DNA of 64,000 nt from Photobacterium arenosum (lineage in GTDB: Bacteria > Pseudomonadota > Gammaproteobacteria > Enterobacterales > Vibrionaceae): contig NZ_JACYTP010000018.1 of assembly GCF_014841115.1 (NCBI RefSeq), positions 19,878-83,877 on the forward strand, written 5' to 3'. Shown in pieces: positions 1 to 9,038 of this stretch; within the stretch, counting starts at the first letter, position 1; every line of letters starts with the position of its first letter. The translations under genes were made by a program, and so were the position numbers. Below the pieces are notes generated by a model. The model ran no database searches. It saw nothing but the letters and a program-made list of their open reading frames with translations, and was not told the DNA's origin.

Positions 1-1
1 T

Positions 2-412
2 GCGGGTATTCCGCTGTTACCTATGGCTTCGGTAGCGGCTGACCGGGAATTCTTACCTATGGGCAGTGTGCTGCTGGCTGAAGTGCCCCAGCTGGATGCG
101 GACGGCAACTGGAATGGCAAGCATGTATTAACCTTGCTGATGGCGCTGGATACCGGCGGCGCAGTCAAGCGTAACCATTTGGATCTTTACCATGGTATGG
201 GCGCTCAGGCCGGCATCGATGCCGGTCATTACAAGCATTTTGGCCGGGTATGGAAACTGGGACTGACACCAGATACCGACGCTGAGCTGACGGAACAGAG
301 AATCGAAGCCAGTCAGGAAGCCGTGATATCACCGGTGGATACCACGCTGACCTTCCATGAGGAAGCTGTTGTGGCCCAGCCGGCTCAACAGGCGCAGGGA
401 CTGGACAACTGA
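2..412 (+). CDS. mltA: Membrane-bound lytic murein transglycosylase A, C-terminal part (cut by window edge)
   Basis: Lytic transglycosylase that cleaves peptidoglycan glycan strands, forming 1,6-anhydromuramic acid ends; it is an outer-membrane lipoprotein in E. coli. Only the last 136 residues are inside the window and the reading frame is open to the left edge, so the start lies outside. The segment carries the family's '3D' (three-aspartate) region: MALDTGGAVK, then NHLDLYHGMG and AQAGIDAGH, which is the C-terminal catalytic domain, followed by FGRVWKLGL. The tail after about residue 90 is acidic and low in complexity. It is followed 54 bp later by tcdA in the same direction, the same neighbour order as in E. 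coli (mltA-tcdA-csdE-csdA). Confidence 0.9.
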   Translation, partial: AGIPLLPMASVAADREFLPMGSVLLAEVPQLDADGNWNGKHVLTLLMALDTGGAVKRNHLDLYHGMGAQAGIDAGHYKHFGRVWKLGLTPDTDAELTEQRIEASQEAVISPVDTTLTFHEEAVVAQPAQQAQGLDN

Positions 413-466
413 CAGCAGAGCGCGTATAAAAACGCGCTCATTCTCAACACACTCTGACAGGCCGTT

Positions 467-1273
467 ATGCAGCATCCCGACACTCCAGCATCAGACAATT
501 ATAACCAGCGTTTTGGCGGCACCCGCCGTTTGTATGGTCATCAGGAGGTTGAGATCCTGAGGGCTGCTCATGTCTGTGTGATTGGTATCGGCGGTGTCGG
601 TTCCTGGGCTGCCGAAGCCCTGGCCCGATCCGGTATCGGTCAGCTAACGCTGATCGACATGGATGATGTCTGTGTGACTAATATCAACCGTCAGATCCAT
701 GCCATGTCGGGGACGGTAGGCCGCAGTAAAATTGAGGTGATGGCAGAGCGGATCGCGTTAATCAATCCGGACTGTAAAGTGAACCTGATTGACGATTTTA
801 TTTCCCCGGAAAACATCCCCGAGTACATAGGTAGTCAGTTTGATTATGTGCTGGATGCGATTGACAGTGTGAAGCCTAAAGCGGCGTTGCTGGCGTTCTG
901 CAAGCGAAATAAAATCAAGGTGATCACCACAGGTGGTGCGGGCGGCCAGATTGATCCGACCCAGATTCAGATCGCTGATCTGGCCAAAACCATTCAGGAT
1001 CCGCTGGCGGCGAAAATCCGCAATATGCTGCGCCGCTTTTACAACTTCAGCAAAAATCCGGCGCGCAAATTTGGTATTGACTGTGTGTTCTCAACCGAGC
1101 AGCTCAAGTACCCTCAGGCTGACGGCAGTGTCTGTGAGGCCAAAGCGACGGCGGAAGGCCCGAAACGTATGGATTGTGCAACCGGGTTTGGCGCGGCAAC
1201 TATGGTCACCGCGACCTTCGGTTTTGTGGCAGTATCCCGCATTTTGCAAAAACTGATTGAAAAACACCGTTAA
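467..1273 (+). CDS. tcdA: tRNA threonylcarbamoyladenosine dehydratase TcdA (CsdL)
   Basis: E1/ThiF-like enzyme that uses ATP to dehydrate the t6A37 side chain of ANN-decoding tRNAs into the cyclic form ct6A. The 268-residue length is normal for the family. An N-terminal adenylation Rossmann fold is visible (VIGIGGVGSWAAEALARSG, then LIDMDDVCVTNINRQ), with the typical DAIDSVKPKAAL and GGAGGQIDPT stretches further on. CsdA and CsdE, which pass sulfur to this protein in E. coli, are encoded convergently just downstream. The ATG has a weak AGG element a few bases upstream. Assignment is firm from motif content and gene order. Confidence 0.94.
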   Translation: MQHPDTPASDNYNQRFGGTRRLYGHQEVEILRAAHVCVIGIGGVGSWAAEALARSGIGQLTLIDMDDVCVTNINRQIHAMSGTVGRSKIEVMAERIALINPDCKVNLIDDFISPENIPEYIGSQFDYVLDAIDSVKPKAALLAFCKRNKIKVITTGGAGGQIDPTQIQIADLAKTIQDPLAAKIRNMLRRFYNFSKNPARKFGIDCVFSTEQLKYPQADGSVCEAKATAEGPKRMDCATGFGAATMVTATFGFVAVSRILQKLIEKHR

Positions 1274-1298
1274 CAGCCACTGCTGCGTGAGCCGTGTT

Positions 1299-1736
1299 TT
1301 AGCGGCTCACATTAGTGATAATGGCGTCGACAATAGCTTTCAGCCCGTTACTGCGCGATGGGCTCAGGTGTGCCAGTAATCCCAGCTGTTCGAAATACCC
1401 GTCGATGTCAAACACCAGAATCTGCTCCGCAGTTTTCCCCTCGTAGGCGGCCAGCACCAGGCAAATCAGCCCTTTGACAATTCTGGCGTCGGAATCGGCG
1501 GCGAAATGGTAATGACCGTTGTCACAGCGCTGAACCAGCCACACCTGGCTTTCACAACCACTGATTTTCACTTCCTCGTTTTTCAGCGTCTCCGGCAGGG
1601 CGGGCAATTGCTTGCCAAACTGAATCACATGGCGGTATTTGTCTTCCCAGCCTTTGGTCTGAGCCATTTTCTCCAGAATATCTTCAGCAGAAATCGTGGT
1701 GCCAAACGGGTGCGAAGGGAATGGAACTGAGGTCAT
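1299..1736 (-). CDS. csdE: Sulfur acceptor CsdE (SufE family)
   Basis: SufE-like protein that accepts persulfide sulfur from the cysteine desulfurase CsdA and relays it onward. The 145-residue product has the acceptor cysteine in KISGCESQVW at residue 61, the same position as the active cysteine of E. coli CsdE. The later GLICLVLAAYEGKT and LGLLAHLSPSRSNGL stretches are typical of the family. It is the second gene of a csdA-csdE operon on the minus strand, 15 bp after csdA. It converges with tcdA, whose stop codon is only 25 bp away, and no strong terminator is seen between them. Confidence 0.94.
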   Translation of the reverse strand: MTSVPFPSHPFGTTISAEDILEKMAQTKGWEDKYRHVIQFGKQLPALPETLKNEEVKISGCESQVWLVQRCDNGHYHFAADSDARIVKGLICLVLAAYEGKTAEQILVFDIDGYFEQLGLLAHLSPSRSNGLKAIVDAIITNVSR

Positions 1737-1751
1737 GCTCTCTCTCTTTGG

Positions 1752-2966
1752 TTACAACAAATCACAGGCTTTGTGCAGCGCAGCCACAAAACGCTCAATA
1801 TCTTCTTCAGTATTATAGAGGGCCAGAGAAACCCGCAGGGTGCCAGTCAGTCCGAGTGCATCCAGCATTGGGTGGGCGCAGTGATTGCCGGCACGCAGTG
1901 TCACGCCCTGTTCATCGAGCAGGGTCGCGATATCCTGATGGTGAATGCCGTCAACCACAAACGAAAACAGGCTGGCGTCAGCTTGCAGGCCGACAATCCG
2001 CAAGCCGTCGATGTCCTGGATTCCATCCAGTGCTTTTTGGCGGAGCGCGTGAATATGGCACTCGGCACCCTGACGATCAATGCTGTTGAGCCAGTGAATA
2101 CTCTCTGCCAGCGCGATTGTGCTGGAAATGTTTGGTGTACCGGCTTCAAACTTGCCCGGTAGTCCGGTGTAGTGAGTACCTTCGAAGGACACTTTTTCGA
2201 CCATCTTGCCGCCGCCGTGCCAGGGCGGCATGGCTTCAAGCAACGCCTGTTTGCCATAGAGCACACCAATGCCGGAAGGGCCGAACAGCTTATGGCCTGA
2301 AAAAACATAGAAATCGGCATTCAGCGCCTGTACATCAACAGTTTCATGCACGATGCCCTGCGCACCATCAATCACGACAATGGCGCCGTGGGCGTGCGCT
2401 GCGGTGATCATGGTTTCAATCGGATTCCGGGTGCCGGTGACATTGGTGATGTGCGCAACCGCGACAATGCGGGTTTTGGCACCGAGCAGCTGATGAAAGG
2501 CATCCATATCCAGGGTGCAGTCGGGCTTCATCGGGATTTTCACCACAGTTGCGCCTGTCTGTTCGGCAACCATCTGCCAGGGCACTATGTTGGCGTGGTG
2601 CTCCAGTTCGCTGACCAGAATCTCGTCTCCCGGCTGCAGGGTGCTGCGCGCCCAGGATTGTGCGATCAGGTTGAGAGCCTCAGTGGCCCCGCGGGTCCAG
2701 ATGATTTCTTTCGGGCTGCTGGCGTGAATAAGCTGGCGCACCGTCTCTCTGGCTTGTTCGAAACGCTGCGTCAGACCCGCTGTCAGCTGATGACTTCCCC
2801 GGTGCACATTAGCACTGTGTTGCCGGTAAAAGCTGTCAAGAGACTGAATCATGGCCAGCGGCTTTTGCGTGGTCGCAGCACTGTCGAGGAAAGTGATCGG
2901 GTGCTGCGCATCATGTAATGCCGGAAACTGCGAACGGATCGCCTGAATGTCAAATGGGATGGTCAT
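1752..2966 (-). CDS. csdA: Cysteine desulfurase CsdA
   Basis: PLP-dependent desulfurase that takes sulfur from cysteine as an enzyme-bound persulfide and releases alanine; with CsdE it forms the CSD sulfur-transfer system. The 404-residue protein is class V aminotransferase-like and close to SufS in sequence. The PLP lysine lies in FSGHKLFGPSG and the catalytic cysteine in LRAGNHCAHPML at about residue 363; HHANIVPWQ and DGAQGIVHETVDVQ are further family blocks. First gene of csdA-csdE. Its 5' end faces the GcvB terminator and GcvB reads towards it, so the strong GcvB terminator separates the two transcripts. Confidence 0.95.
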   Translation of the reverse strand: MTIPFDIQAIRSQFPALHDAQHPITFLDSAATTQKPLAMIQSLDSFYRQHSANVHRGSHQLTAGLTQRFEQARETVRQLIHASSPKEIIWTRGATEALNLIAQSWARSTLQPGDEILVSELEHHANIVPWQMVAEQTGATVVKIPMKPDCTLDMDAFHQLLGAKTRIVAVAHITNVTGTRNPIETMITAAHAHGAIVVIDGAQGIVHETVDVQALNADFYVFSGHKLFGPSGIGVLYGKQALLEAMPPWHGGGKMVEKVSFEGTHYTGLPGKFEAGTPNISSTIALAESIHWLNSIDRQGAECHIHALRQKALDGIQDIDGLRIVGLQADASLFSFVVDGIHHQDIATLLDEQGVTLRAGNHCAHPMLDALGLTGTLRVSLALYNTEEDIERFVAALHKACDLL

Positions 2967-3042
2967 ACTGGGCTCATTGTCTGGTGTATGGGACGATCTT
3001 CCTTATTATCCGTCACTGAGGCAAGGGGTGCAGGGGGATTAT

Positions 3043-3076
3043 CTAAAAAAATGGCACCGCGTTGGGGCGCAGTGCC
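3043..3076 (-). terminator. Rho-independent terminator of GcvB
   Basis: On the minus strand GGCACTGC and GCGGTGCC form a GC-rich stem around a C-rich loop, followed directly by seven T residues. This is the strong 3' terminator typical of an Hfq-dependent sRNA and it sets the GcvB 3' end. It resembles the E. coli GcvB terminator, which also has a GCACCGC stem. Confidence 0.9.
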
Positions 3077-3254
3077 ATAAAAAAGTTTTGACAGACAGGT
3101 CAAAAAACAGGAAGTAAATCGGTAGCACTCCGGCTACCCGCCCAGAAGAGACCGGGCAATATGCAAACACAACATTGCAATCTAAGAGGTAACAAAAGCT
3201 GATAAACAATTCTGCGATTAAGCAAAATTACAGCGTTTTACCCTTGAGATTGCG
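3045..3254 (-). ncRNA. gcvB: GcvB small RNA
   Basis: Hfq-dependent sRNA of about 206 nt that represses many amino-acid and peptide transporter mRNAs. It lies divergent to gcvA, exactly as in E. coli. Read on the minus strand it contains the GU-rich R1 seed region (TGTTGTGTTTGCA, plus positions about 3163-3175), a central hairpin with GGTAGC and GCTACC arms, then ACTTCCTGTTTTTTGACC and CCTGTCTGTC, which match conserved E. coli blocks, and ends in the terminator above. The 5' end is inferred from the promoter at 3261-3289 and gives a length matching the E. coli RNA. Confidence 0.92.
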
Positions 3255-3260
3255 GCGCCA

Positions 3261-3289
3261 ATCTTAGGGTTTATGTGGTACTTGAACAA
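3261..3289 (-). promoter_or_regulatory. gcvB promoter
   Basis: Minus-strand -35 TTGTTC (plus 3284-3289), 17-bp spacer, -10 TAAGAT (plus 3261-3266). Transcription would start near 3254-3251. The gcvA gene reads the other way, and a TATAAT at 3299-3304 on the plus strand is a candidate gcvA -10, so the two promoters lie back to back. GcvA and GcvR control gcvB in E. coli; binding sites for GcvA were not resolved here. Confidence 0.65.
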
Positions 3290-3348
3290 TCGACAATTTA
3301 TAATGACCTGGATAAAAAAAACTAATGCAACCAGTATGGCAGGACATT

Positions 3349-4287
3349 ATGTCAAGACGACTCCCACCACTTAATTCGCTGAAAGTATTTGAGGCTGCCG
3401 CCCGGCACCTGAGTTTTACCCGAGCGGCAGAGGAGCTGTTTGTTACTCAGGCCGCAGTCAGCCACCAGATTAAAGCGTTGGAGGAATTTCTGGGCCTGAA
3501 ACTGTTTCGCCGGCGTAACCGTTCCTTGTTGCTGACCGAAGAGGGACAAGGGTATTTTCTCGATCTGAAAGATATCTTCAGTGCCATCTCAGATGCCACC
3601 GACAAAGTGTTGGAACGGGGTTCAAAAGGGGCGCTGACCATTAGTTTATCTCCCAGTTTTGCCATCCAGTGGCTGGTGCCCAGACTGAGTGACTTTAATC
3701 AGCTGCATCCTGATGTGGATGTCAGAATCAAAGCGGTTGATCTGGATGAAGGCTCTCTGACAGATGACGTGGATGTAGCGATTTATTATGGTCGTGGCAA
3801 CTGGCCTGGACTGCGCTGTGACCGGCTGTATCAGGAATTTCTGCTGCCCGTTTGCTCCCCTATGCTGCTCAGTGGCCCTAAGCCGCTCGACACCCTGGCT
3901 GATCTGCAAAAGCACACCCTGTTACATGACGGCTCGCGTAAGGAGTGGAAAAACTACATGCGTGAGTTCGATATTCCGGGCGCCAATGTCAACCAGGGGC
4001 CGATTTTCAGTCACTCTACCATGGTGTTGCAGGCCGCTATCCACAGTCAGGGAATTGCACTGGCCAACAATGTATTGGCGCAACCTGAGCTGGAAGCCGG
4101 CCGATTAGTCTGTCCGTTTGATGAGGCTTTGCTGAGTAAAAATGCCTTCTATCTGGTGTGTCAGGAAAAGCAGGCCGAAACCGGCCGGATTCAGATCTTC
4201 CGTGACTGGGTGCTGGAGAAAGCCCGTAAAGAACAGGAAGAGGGTCCGCTCCCTCAGCCTGAATATCAGGCCGAGGTCATGGCTTGA
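3349..4287 (+). CDS. gcvA: Glycine cleavage system transcriptional activator GcvA (LysR family)
   Basis: LysR-type regulator that controls the glycine cleavage operon and the divergent sRNA gene gcvB. The protein opens with MSRRLPPLNSLKVFEAAARH and a near-invariant helix-turn-helix (SFTRAAEELFVTQAAVSHQI, residues about 20-40), followed by a LysR substrate-binding domain; 312 residues. I chose ATG 3349 because it matches the known N-terminus and has GCAGGA six bases upstream. An upstream in-frame ATG at 3325 has no good ribosome binding site. The gene is next to gcvB and ygdD-rlmM, the same context as in E. coli. Confidence 0.94.
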   Translation: MSRRLPPLNSLKVFEAAARHLSFTRAAEELFVTQAAVSHQIKALEEFLGLKLFRRRNRSLLLTEEGQGYFLDLKDIFSAISDATDKVLERGSKGALTISLSPSFAIQWLVPRLSDFNQLHPDVDVRIKAVDLDEGSLTDDVDVAIYYGRGNWPGLRCDRLYQEFLLPVCSPMLLSGPKPLDTLADLQKHTLLHDGSRKEWKNYMREFDIPGANVNQGPIFSHSTMVLQAAIHSQGIALANNVLAQPELEAGRLVCPFDEALLSKNAFYLVCQEKQAETGRIQIFRDWVLEKARKEQEEGPLPQPEYQAEVMA

Positions 4288-4406
4288 TCCCACCAGCGTT
4301 ACTCTGATTTTGTGTTGCTGGTTCTGCACCGGCCGATGAGTGATTAACAATCAGGGTGGGCCAGTAACCCAGGTTCAGTCTGCCAATCGAATATGAGAGG
4401 AAATCA

Positions 4407-5072
4407 GTGGAATATCTGATAACAACACCAGAAAACGGCCAGTTCGCTGCCACCTTTCTGTTTGCCCACGGCGCCGGTGCCGGGATGGATCACGCGTTTA
4501 TGACGGCGGTTGCCCAAGGGCTGGCTGCCGAAGGGATTCGCGTGGTGCGTTTTGATTTTCCCTATATGGTGAAACGGCGGGAAGACGGCAAAAAGCGTCC
4601 TCCAGACCGGCAGCCAAAGCTGCTGGTGGATTTTCAGCGCCATATTGAACATTTCAGTCAGCAAGGGCCGCTGGTGATCGGCGGCAAATCTATGGGCGGC
4701 CGCATGGCCAGCCTGATGGTGACGGAAGCTGCCGAATCGACACCGGATGTCCATAACTGTCAGGACAAGGTCTGCGGCGTCGCTTGTCTGGGGTTCCCGT
4801 TTCATCCGCCGGGCAAACCGGAGAATTTTCGCGGCGATCATCTGAAAACAATCGCTGTCCCGACCCTGATTCTGCAGGGCGAGCGCGATACCTTTGGTAT
4901 CCGCAGTGAGGTGGAAGGGTGGAGCTATGCCGACACAGTGACGCTGTCTTTTCTGCCGGACGGAGACCACAGTTTCAAGCCGCGCAAAGCCTCGGGCTTT
5001 AGTGAAGCCGGTAACCTGGCGCAGGCTGTCGATGTGTTAGCCCGGTTTATTCGCCAGTGCGTATCAGACTGA
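4407..5072 (+). CDS. Alpha/beta-fold hydrolase, small DLH/Tex30-like family
   Basis: Predicted cytoplasmic serine hydrolase of 221 residues; substrate unknown. The fold is recognisable: a strand followed by FAHGAGAGMDH (oxyanion loop), nucleophile elbow GGKSMGGRM (GxSxG, Ser at about residue 96), an acid residue in LQGERDTFG and the catalytic His in DGDHSFKP. This triad order is typical of the KANL3/Tex30-like bacterial hydrolases. The start is GTG preceded by GAGAGGAAATCA. It sits between gcvA and ygdD, where E. coli has no gene; I infer it is co-directional with ygdD-rlmM, 39 bp upstream of ygdD. Function is not known. Confidence 0.75.
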   Translation: MEYLITTPENGQFAATFLFAHGAGAGMDHAFMTAVAQGLAAEGIRVVRFDFPYMVKRREDGKKRPPDRQPKLLVDFQRHIEHFSQQGPLVIGGKSMGGRMASLMVTEAAESTPDVHNCQDKVCGVACLGFPFHPPGKPENFRGDHLKTIAVPTLILQGERDTFGIRSEVEGWSYADTVTLSFLPDGDHSFKPRKASGFSEAGNLAQAVDVLARFIRQCVSD

Positions 5073-5111
5073 AATCATTCCATGAATACAAACCACAGAA
5101 GGACAGAGTGA

Positions 5112-5486
5112 ATGCAGAGCCGGAGTATGATTCTTTTCGCCGCGATCAGCGGTGCCATTGGGGTAGGTTTAGGGGCCTTTGCCGCCCACGGACTGAAAGT
5201 GCACCTTAGCCCGCATTTACTGGATGTTTTTAAGACAGGCGTGGATTATCAGCTCTGGCACAGCCTGGCATTGTTGGGCTGCGGCATTTGGGCACGCAAT
5301 TTTTCTGCAAAAGCGCTATCATACGCGGCCCTGTTATTTGCAGTGGGGATCTGTCTGTTCAGTGGCAGCCTTTATCTGCTGGCATTAACGGGGATGAAGT
5401 GGCTTGGTCCCGTAACACCACTGGGGGGACTGTGTTTTATTCTAGCCTGGTTGTCACTTGCTGTGGCGGCCTGGCGTTCTGCGTGA
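5112..5486 (+). CDS. ygdD: DUF423 inner-membrane protein YgdD
   Basis: Small conserved inner-membrane protein of unknown function, 124 residues with four predicted hydrophobic segments (MILFAAISGAIGVGLGAFAAHG at the N-terminus, then LALLGCGIWA, YAALLFAVGICLFSGSL and LGGLCFILAWLSLAVAAW). The AAHGL and FKTGVDYQLWHSL motifs define DUF423. AGAAGGA precedes the ATG. The gene is followed directly by rlmM, as in E. coli where ygdD and rlmM are neighbours of gcvA. Confidence 0.9.
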   Translation: MQSRSMILFAAISGAIGVGLGAFAAHGLKVHLSPHLLDVFKTGVDYQLWHSLALLGCGIWARNFSAKALSYAALLFAVGICLFSGSLYLLALTGMKWLGPVTPLGGLCFILAWLSLAVAAWRSA

Positions 5487-5492
5487 GGACTC

Positions 5493-6578
5493 GTGGTGAA
5501 TCAGGTTCTGTTGTACTGCCGTCAGGGATTTGAAAACGAATGTGCCGGAGAGGTGCAGGATAAAGCCAATAAACTCGAATTGTTTGGCTTTCCGCGTGCG
5601 AAGAAAAATACCGGTTATGTACTGTTTGAATTTTATCAGGCAGGGGATGCTGATAAGTTCGTGCAACTACAGCCGTTTTCGGAACTGATTTTTGCCCGTC
5701 AGATGCTGGTAGTGACAGCACGTCTGGAAGATTTACCGACCGATGATCGTATCAGCCCTATTCTGGCTGAGGCGGAAGCATTGCCGCGTTGTGGCGATCT
5801 GCGGGTTGAAACCCCAGATACCAACGAAGCCAAAGAACTGTTGAAGTTTTGTCGCAAGTTTACTGTGCCATTGCGCCAGGCATTTCGTAAGCAGGGGGCT
5901 TTGTACGCGAAAGATAACCCGAAGAAGCCGGTGCTGCACTTGTGCTTTACTGCACCGGGCTGCTGTTTTATCGGCTATTCCTACACCAATAACAATTCGC
6001 CATTTTTCATGGGAATCCCGCGGCTGAAGTTCCCGGCGGATGCCCCAAGCCGTTCTACGCTCAAGCTGGAAGAGGCATTTCATGTCTTTATTCCGCGCGA
6101 AGAGTGGGACGAACGACTGGCCTCTGGCATGTGGGGCGTGGATCTCGGGGCTTGCCCTGGGGGCTGGACCTATCAGCTGGTGAAGCGTTCCATGTTTGTG
6201 CATGCTATTGATAACGGGCAAATGGCCCAGAGTCTGATGGATACGGGACAGGTGAAGCATCACATGGTGGATGGCTTTAAGTTTGAGCCGCCACGTAAGA
6301 ATGTCACCTGGCTGGTGTGTGACATGGTTGAAAAGCCTGCCCGGGTCGCGCATTTGGTGGGGCAGTGGCTGATTAAAGGCTGGGCAAAAGAAACCATCTT
6401 CAACCTGAAACTGCCCATGAAAGGCCGTTATGAGGAAGTACTGCAGGATATTGAAAATCTGAAAGTCTTTCTGATTCAGAATGGCATGAAATTCCGCCTG
6501 CAGGCCAAACATCTGTACCATGACCGTGAAGAAATCACGGTACATATCCAGAGTCTGGACAACCGTCATCCTCACTAA
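5493..6578 (+). CDS. rlmM: 23S rRNA C2498 2'-O-ribose methyltransferase RlmM
   Basis: SAM-dependent methyltransferase that modifies C2498 of 23S rRNA before 50S assembly. 361 residues: an N-terminal THUMP-like region beginning [16 protein letters not shown], then an RrmJ-type Rossmann domain with the SAM motif [15 protein letters not shown] (about residues 213-227) and the catalytic lysine region [14 protein letters not shown]. Two adjacent GTG codons (5493 and 5496) could start it; GAGGA at 5485-5489 is better spaced for the second. The start lies 6 bp after the ygdD stop, so the two are probably co-transcribed. Confidence 0.93.
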   Translation: MVNQVLLYCRQGFENECAGEVQDKANKLELFGFPRAKKNTGYVLFEFYQAGDADKFVQLQPFSELIFARQMLVVTARLEDLPTDDRISPILAEAEALPRCGDLRVETPDTNEAKELLKFCRKFTVPLRQAFRKQGALYAKDNPKKPVLHLCFTAPGCCFIGYSYTNNNSPFFMGIPRLKFPADAPSRSTLKLEEAFHVFIPREEWDERLASGMWGVDLGACPGGWTYQLVKRSMFVHAIDNGQMAQSLMDTGQVKHHMVDGFKFEPPRKNVTWLVCDMVEKPARVAHLVGQWLIKGWAKETIFNLKLPMKGRYEEVLQDIENLKVFLIQNGMKFRLQAKHLYHDREEITVHIQSLDNRHPH

Positions 6579-6603
6579 TTTGATCCGGTAGCTGGCGGGC
6601 TGC

Positions 6604-7377
6604 TCAGCCCGCCAGCTGAAATCGGATATCCTGCAAATTAAAGCCAAGCTCTAAATCGGTTTTCAGCCTGGCGACCGCTTTACTGGCTCTTGCGCTGTCT
6701 TTATTGGGTGTGATTTTCTTGCGCCATTTCTCCGGGAGATTGTCCGCGGACAAAATGCTGTCGAGATCCGGATAAAGTTGTAACAATTCACACGCTGCTT
6801 TAGGGCCGATTCCCGGTACGCCTGGAATTTTGCTTGAGCTGATCCCCGCCAGTCCCCAGTAATCGGGCAACTGCTCAGGACGGACCCCGAATTCTTTTGC
6901 AATGAACGGGCTGTCAAGCCACCGCTGCTGGAAGTAATCACGGATCATTACAGTCGGTCGCAGCAGCTGGCAGTAGCCTTTGTCGGTTGACACTATAGTG
7001 ACCTTGCCGCCATGGTCTGCCACTTTGAGCGCCAGGGTGGCAATCAGATCATCGGCTTCATCGCCGTCAGACAGCAGTGAGTCGACGCCCAGCGCCATGA
7101 AGTCATCCTGTATCTGATCCATCCCTGTCTGCAGTTCCGGCGGCATAGGTTTGCGCCCTTCTTTGTAATTGGGCAGCAACTCCGCCCGCCAGCCTCTGTC
7201 ATCGCCATGATGGTCAAACACCGCCACGATATGGGTTGGCTGGCTGATAGCAATGATTTTACTCAGCGCCTGGCAGCACACCTTACTGGTGCTGGCGATA
7301 TCGGGCTCGCCCGGCTGGGCGGCATGCACACGGCGGATCAGGTTGAGGGCATCAATGACGACTAAGTGTATGGACAT
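6604..7377 (-). CDS. xni: Flap endonuclease Xni (exonuclease IX-like)
   Basis: 5'-nuclease superfamily protein related to the N-terminal domain of DNA polymerase I. 257 residues from ATG 7377 (MSIHLVVIDALNLIRRVHA). The acidic metal-site clusters are present: VIDALN, VAVFDHHGDD, GDEADDLIATL and STDKGYCQLL, followed by the helix-hairpin-helix-like ISSSKIPGVPGIGPKAA. A TTG four codons upstream is also possible, but ATG 7377 fits the family N-terminus; neither has a strong ribosome binding site. It converges with rlmM, 25 bp away. In E. coli xni also lies close to ppnN. Confidence 0.93.
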   Translation of the reverse strand: MSIHLVVIDALNLIRRVHAAQPGEPDIASTSKVCCQALSKIIAISQPTHIVAVFDHHGDDRGWRAELLPNYKEGRKPMPPELQTGMDQIQDDFMALGVDSLLSDGDEADDLIATLALKVADHGGKVTIVSTDKGYCQLLRPTVMIRDYFQQRWLDSPFIAKEFGVRPEQLPDYWGLAGISSSKIPGVPGIGPKAACELLQLYPDLDSILSADNLPEKWRKKITPNKDSARASKAVARLKTDLELGFNLQDIRFQLAG

Positions 7378-7436
7378 ATATATCAACAATAGTAAAACAG
7401 GGCCTGCTGGCCCTGTATTCTACGTTGCATGGCAAA

Positions 7437-8810
7437 TTATTTCACCATGTCGGGGTGAGTGAGGATCCGGTAGCAGGGAATATATTCGCTGCCCGGCAGT
7501 TTCATACGTCGCTGAGCGACGAAATTTTTGAGCAGCTTATCCATGCGCTTCATCAGGGATGGATCGCCGTTGATCAGAAAGGGGCCATTGCGTTCAATTT
7601 CCTTGATCCCTTCTTCTTTGACGTTGCCGGCGACAATACCGGAAAAAGCACGGCGTAGATTCGCGGCAAGCTGTTCCGGCCGCTGGTTGAAGTGCAAATC
7701 CAGACTGCCCATGGCATCGTGGTTGGGTTCAAAGGGCAGTTGAAATTCCGGTGGGATTTTCAACGACCAGTTGTAACAATACGCGTCCCCGGTTTCCTGA
7801 CGGTATTCTTTGGTTTGCGGCATGGCCGCTTTCATGATGCGGGCCACTTTCGCCGGGTCATCAATGACTATCTGATAATGTTTGGTTGCTTCTGCACCTA
7901 AGGTATCGCGCACAAAGCTGTCCAGGGTGCGGAAATACGGCTCACTGCTTTTCGGACCGGTGAGCACCACAGGCAAAGGTTGATCCTGATTTTCCGGGTG
8001 CATCAGAATACCTATGATGTACAGCAGCTCTTCGGCGGTACCGGCTCCTCCGGGGAAGATAATGATGCCGTGACCCACACGGACAAAGGCTTCCAGCCGT
8101 TTTTCAATATCTGGCATGATCACCAGTTCATTGACGATAGGGTTAGGTGGCTCGGCAGCAATGATGGACGGTTCGGTCAGGCCGATAAAACGGCTTTTAC
8201 CGTATCTTTGCTGGGCATGGCCGATGGCGGCCCCTTTCATTGGCCCTTCCATGGCACCGGGCCCGCAGCCGGTGCAGATATTCATCTCACGTAATCCTAA
8301 CTGGTGGCCGACATCCCGGGTGTATTGATATTCTTCCGGGTTAATGGAGTGCCCCCCCCAGCAGACCACGATATTGGGATCTTCCCTTGAGCGGACTGTC
8401 TGGGCGTTACGCAGAATACTGAAGATGAAATTGGTGATGTGTGGTGCACTGGTCAGGTTTAAATCGTTGCGCTGGTTAACGTGTACGTTGACGTAAATAA
8501 TGTCCCTCAGCACGGCAAACAGGTGCTCCTGAATACCGCGAATAATTTTACCGTCGACAAAGGCGTGCTCGGGTGGGTCTTTGAGTTCGAGTTTTATCCC
8601 GCGTTCTCTTCTCAGTACATTGATATCAAATGACTTATTGAGTTCCAGCAGTGCGTTGGAATCGTCACTGTTACTGCCTGAATTAAGTACAGCCAGTGAA
8701 CAGTTGCGGTACAGGCGATACAGGTCGCTGGCCGCTGTGGCCTTCAGACTGTCAACTTCGAGCTGCGACAGCAGTGTCATCGCACCAACCGGACTGATGT
8801 GTGTAATCAT
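7437..8810 (-). CDS. ppnN: Nucleotide 5'-monophosphate nucleosidase PpnN (YgdH)
   Basis: Enzyme that cleaves purine and pyrimidine nucleoside monophosphates to base and ribose-5-phosphate; the E. coli protein binds ppGpp. 457 residues. The N-terminus [20 protein letters not shown] matches E. coli PpnN, and a strong GGAGGT seven bases upstream of ATG 8810 fixes this start rather than an upstream in-frame codon. The central LOG-family Rossmann domain has [14 protein letters not shown] and the [11 protein letters not shown] motif (PGGxGTxxE). The next gene downstream, xni, begins 60 bp later on the same strand. Confidence 0.94.
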   Translation of the reverse strand: MITHISPVGAMTLLSQLEVDSLKATAASDLYRLYRNCSLAVLNSGSNSDDSNALLELNKSFDINVLRRERGIKLELKDPPEHAFVDGKIIRGIQEHLFAVLRDIIYVNVHVNQRNDLNLTSAPHITNFIFSILRNAQTVRSREDPNIVVCWGGHSINPEEYQYTRDVGHQLGLREMNICTGCGPGAMEGPMKGAAIGHAQQRYGKSRFIGLTEPSIIAAEPPNPIVNELVIMPDIEKRLEAFVRVGHGIIIFPGGAGTAEELLYIIGILMHPENQDQPLPVVLTGPKSSEPYFRTLDSFVRDTLGAEATKHYQIVIDDPAKVARIMKAAMPQTKEYRQETGDAYCYNWSLKIPPEFQLPFEPNHDAMGSLDLHFNQRPEQLAANLRRAFSGIVAGNVKEEGIKEIERNGPFLINGDPSLMKRMDKLLKNFVAQRRMKLPGSEYIPCYRILTHPDMVK

Positions 8811-9038
8811 GCTTACCTCCCTGGAGACGAATACAGAGGCTGATGCTTCTGTATGTAAGCGATTTTCCTGGCGGATAAAGGATCGACCGCGGATGGAAAT
8901 AGCGGGCATTTTCCTGACCCGTACTATTGAACATACACAGGGTTACAGGGTTTGACTAGGGCAGAAAGAAAAAAAAAGAGTTTGTGTAGCAGTGGGTTAG
9001 AGCCTGGATTTGCCAGCAGCTGAGTGAGTAATCAGTGA

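Noticed and set aside
5733..6647. 304-residue open frame on the minus strand
   Set aside because: Antisense to rlmM and overlapping the xni end; composition is that of a shadow frame.
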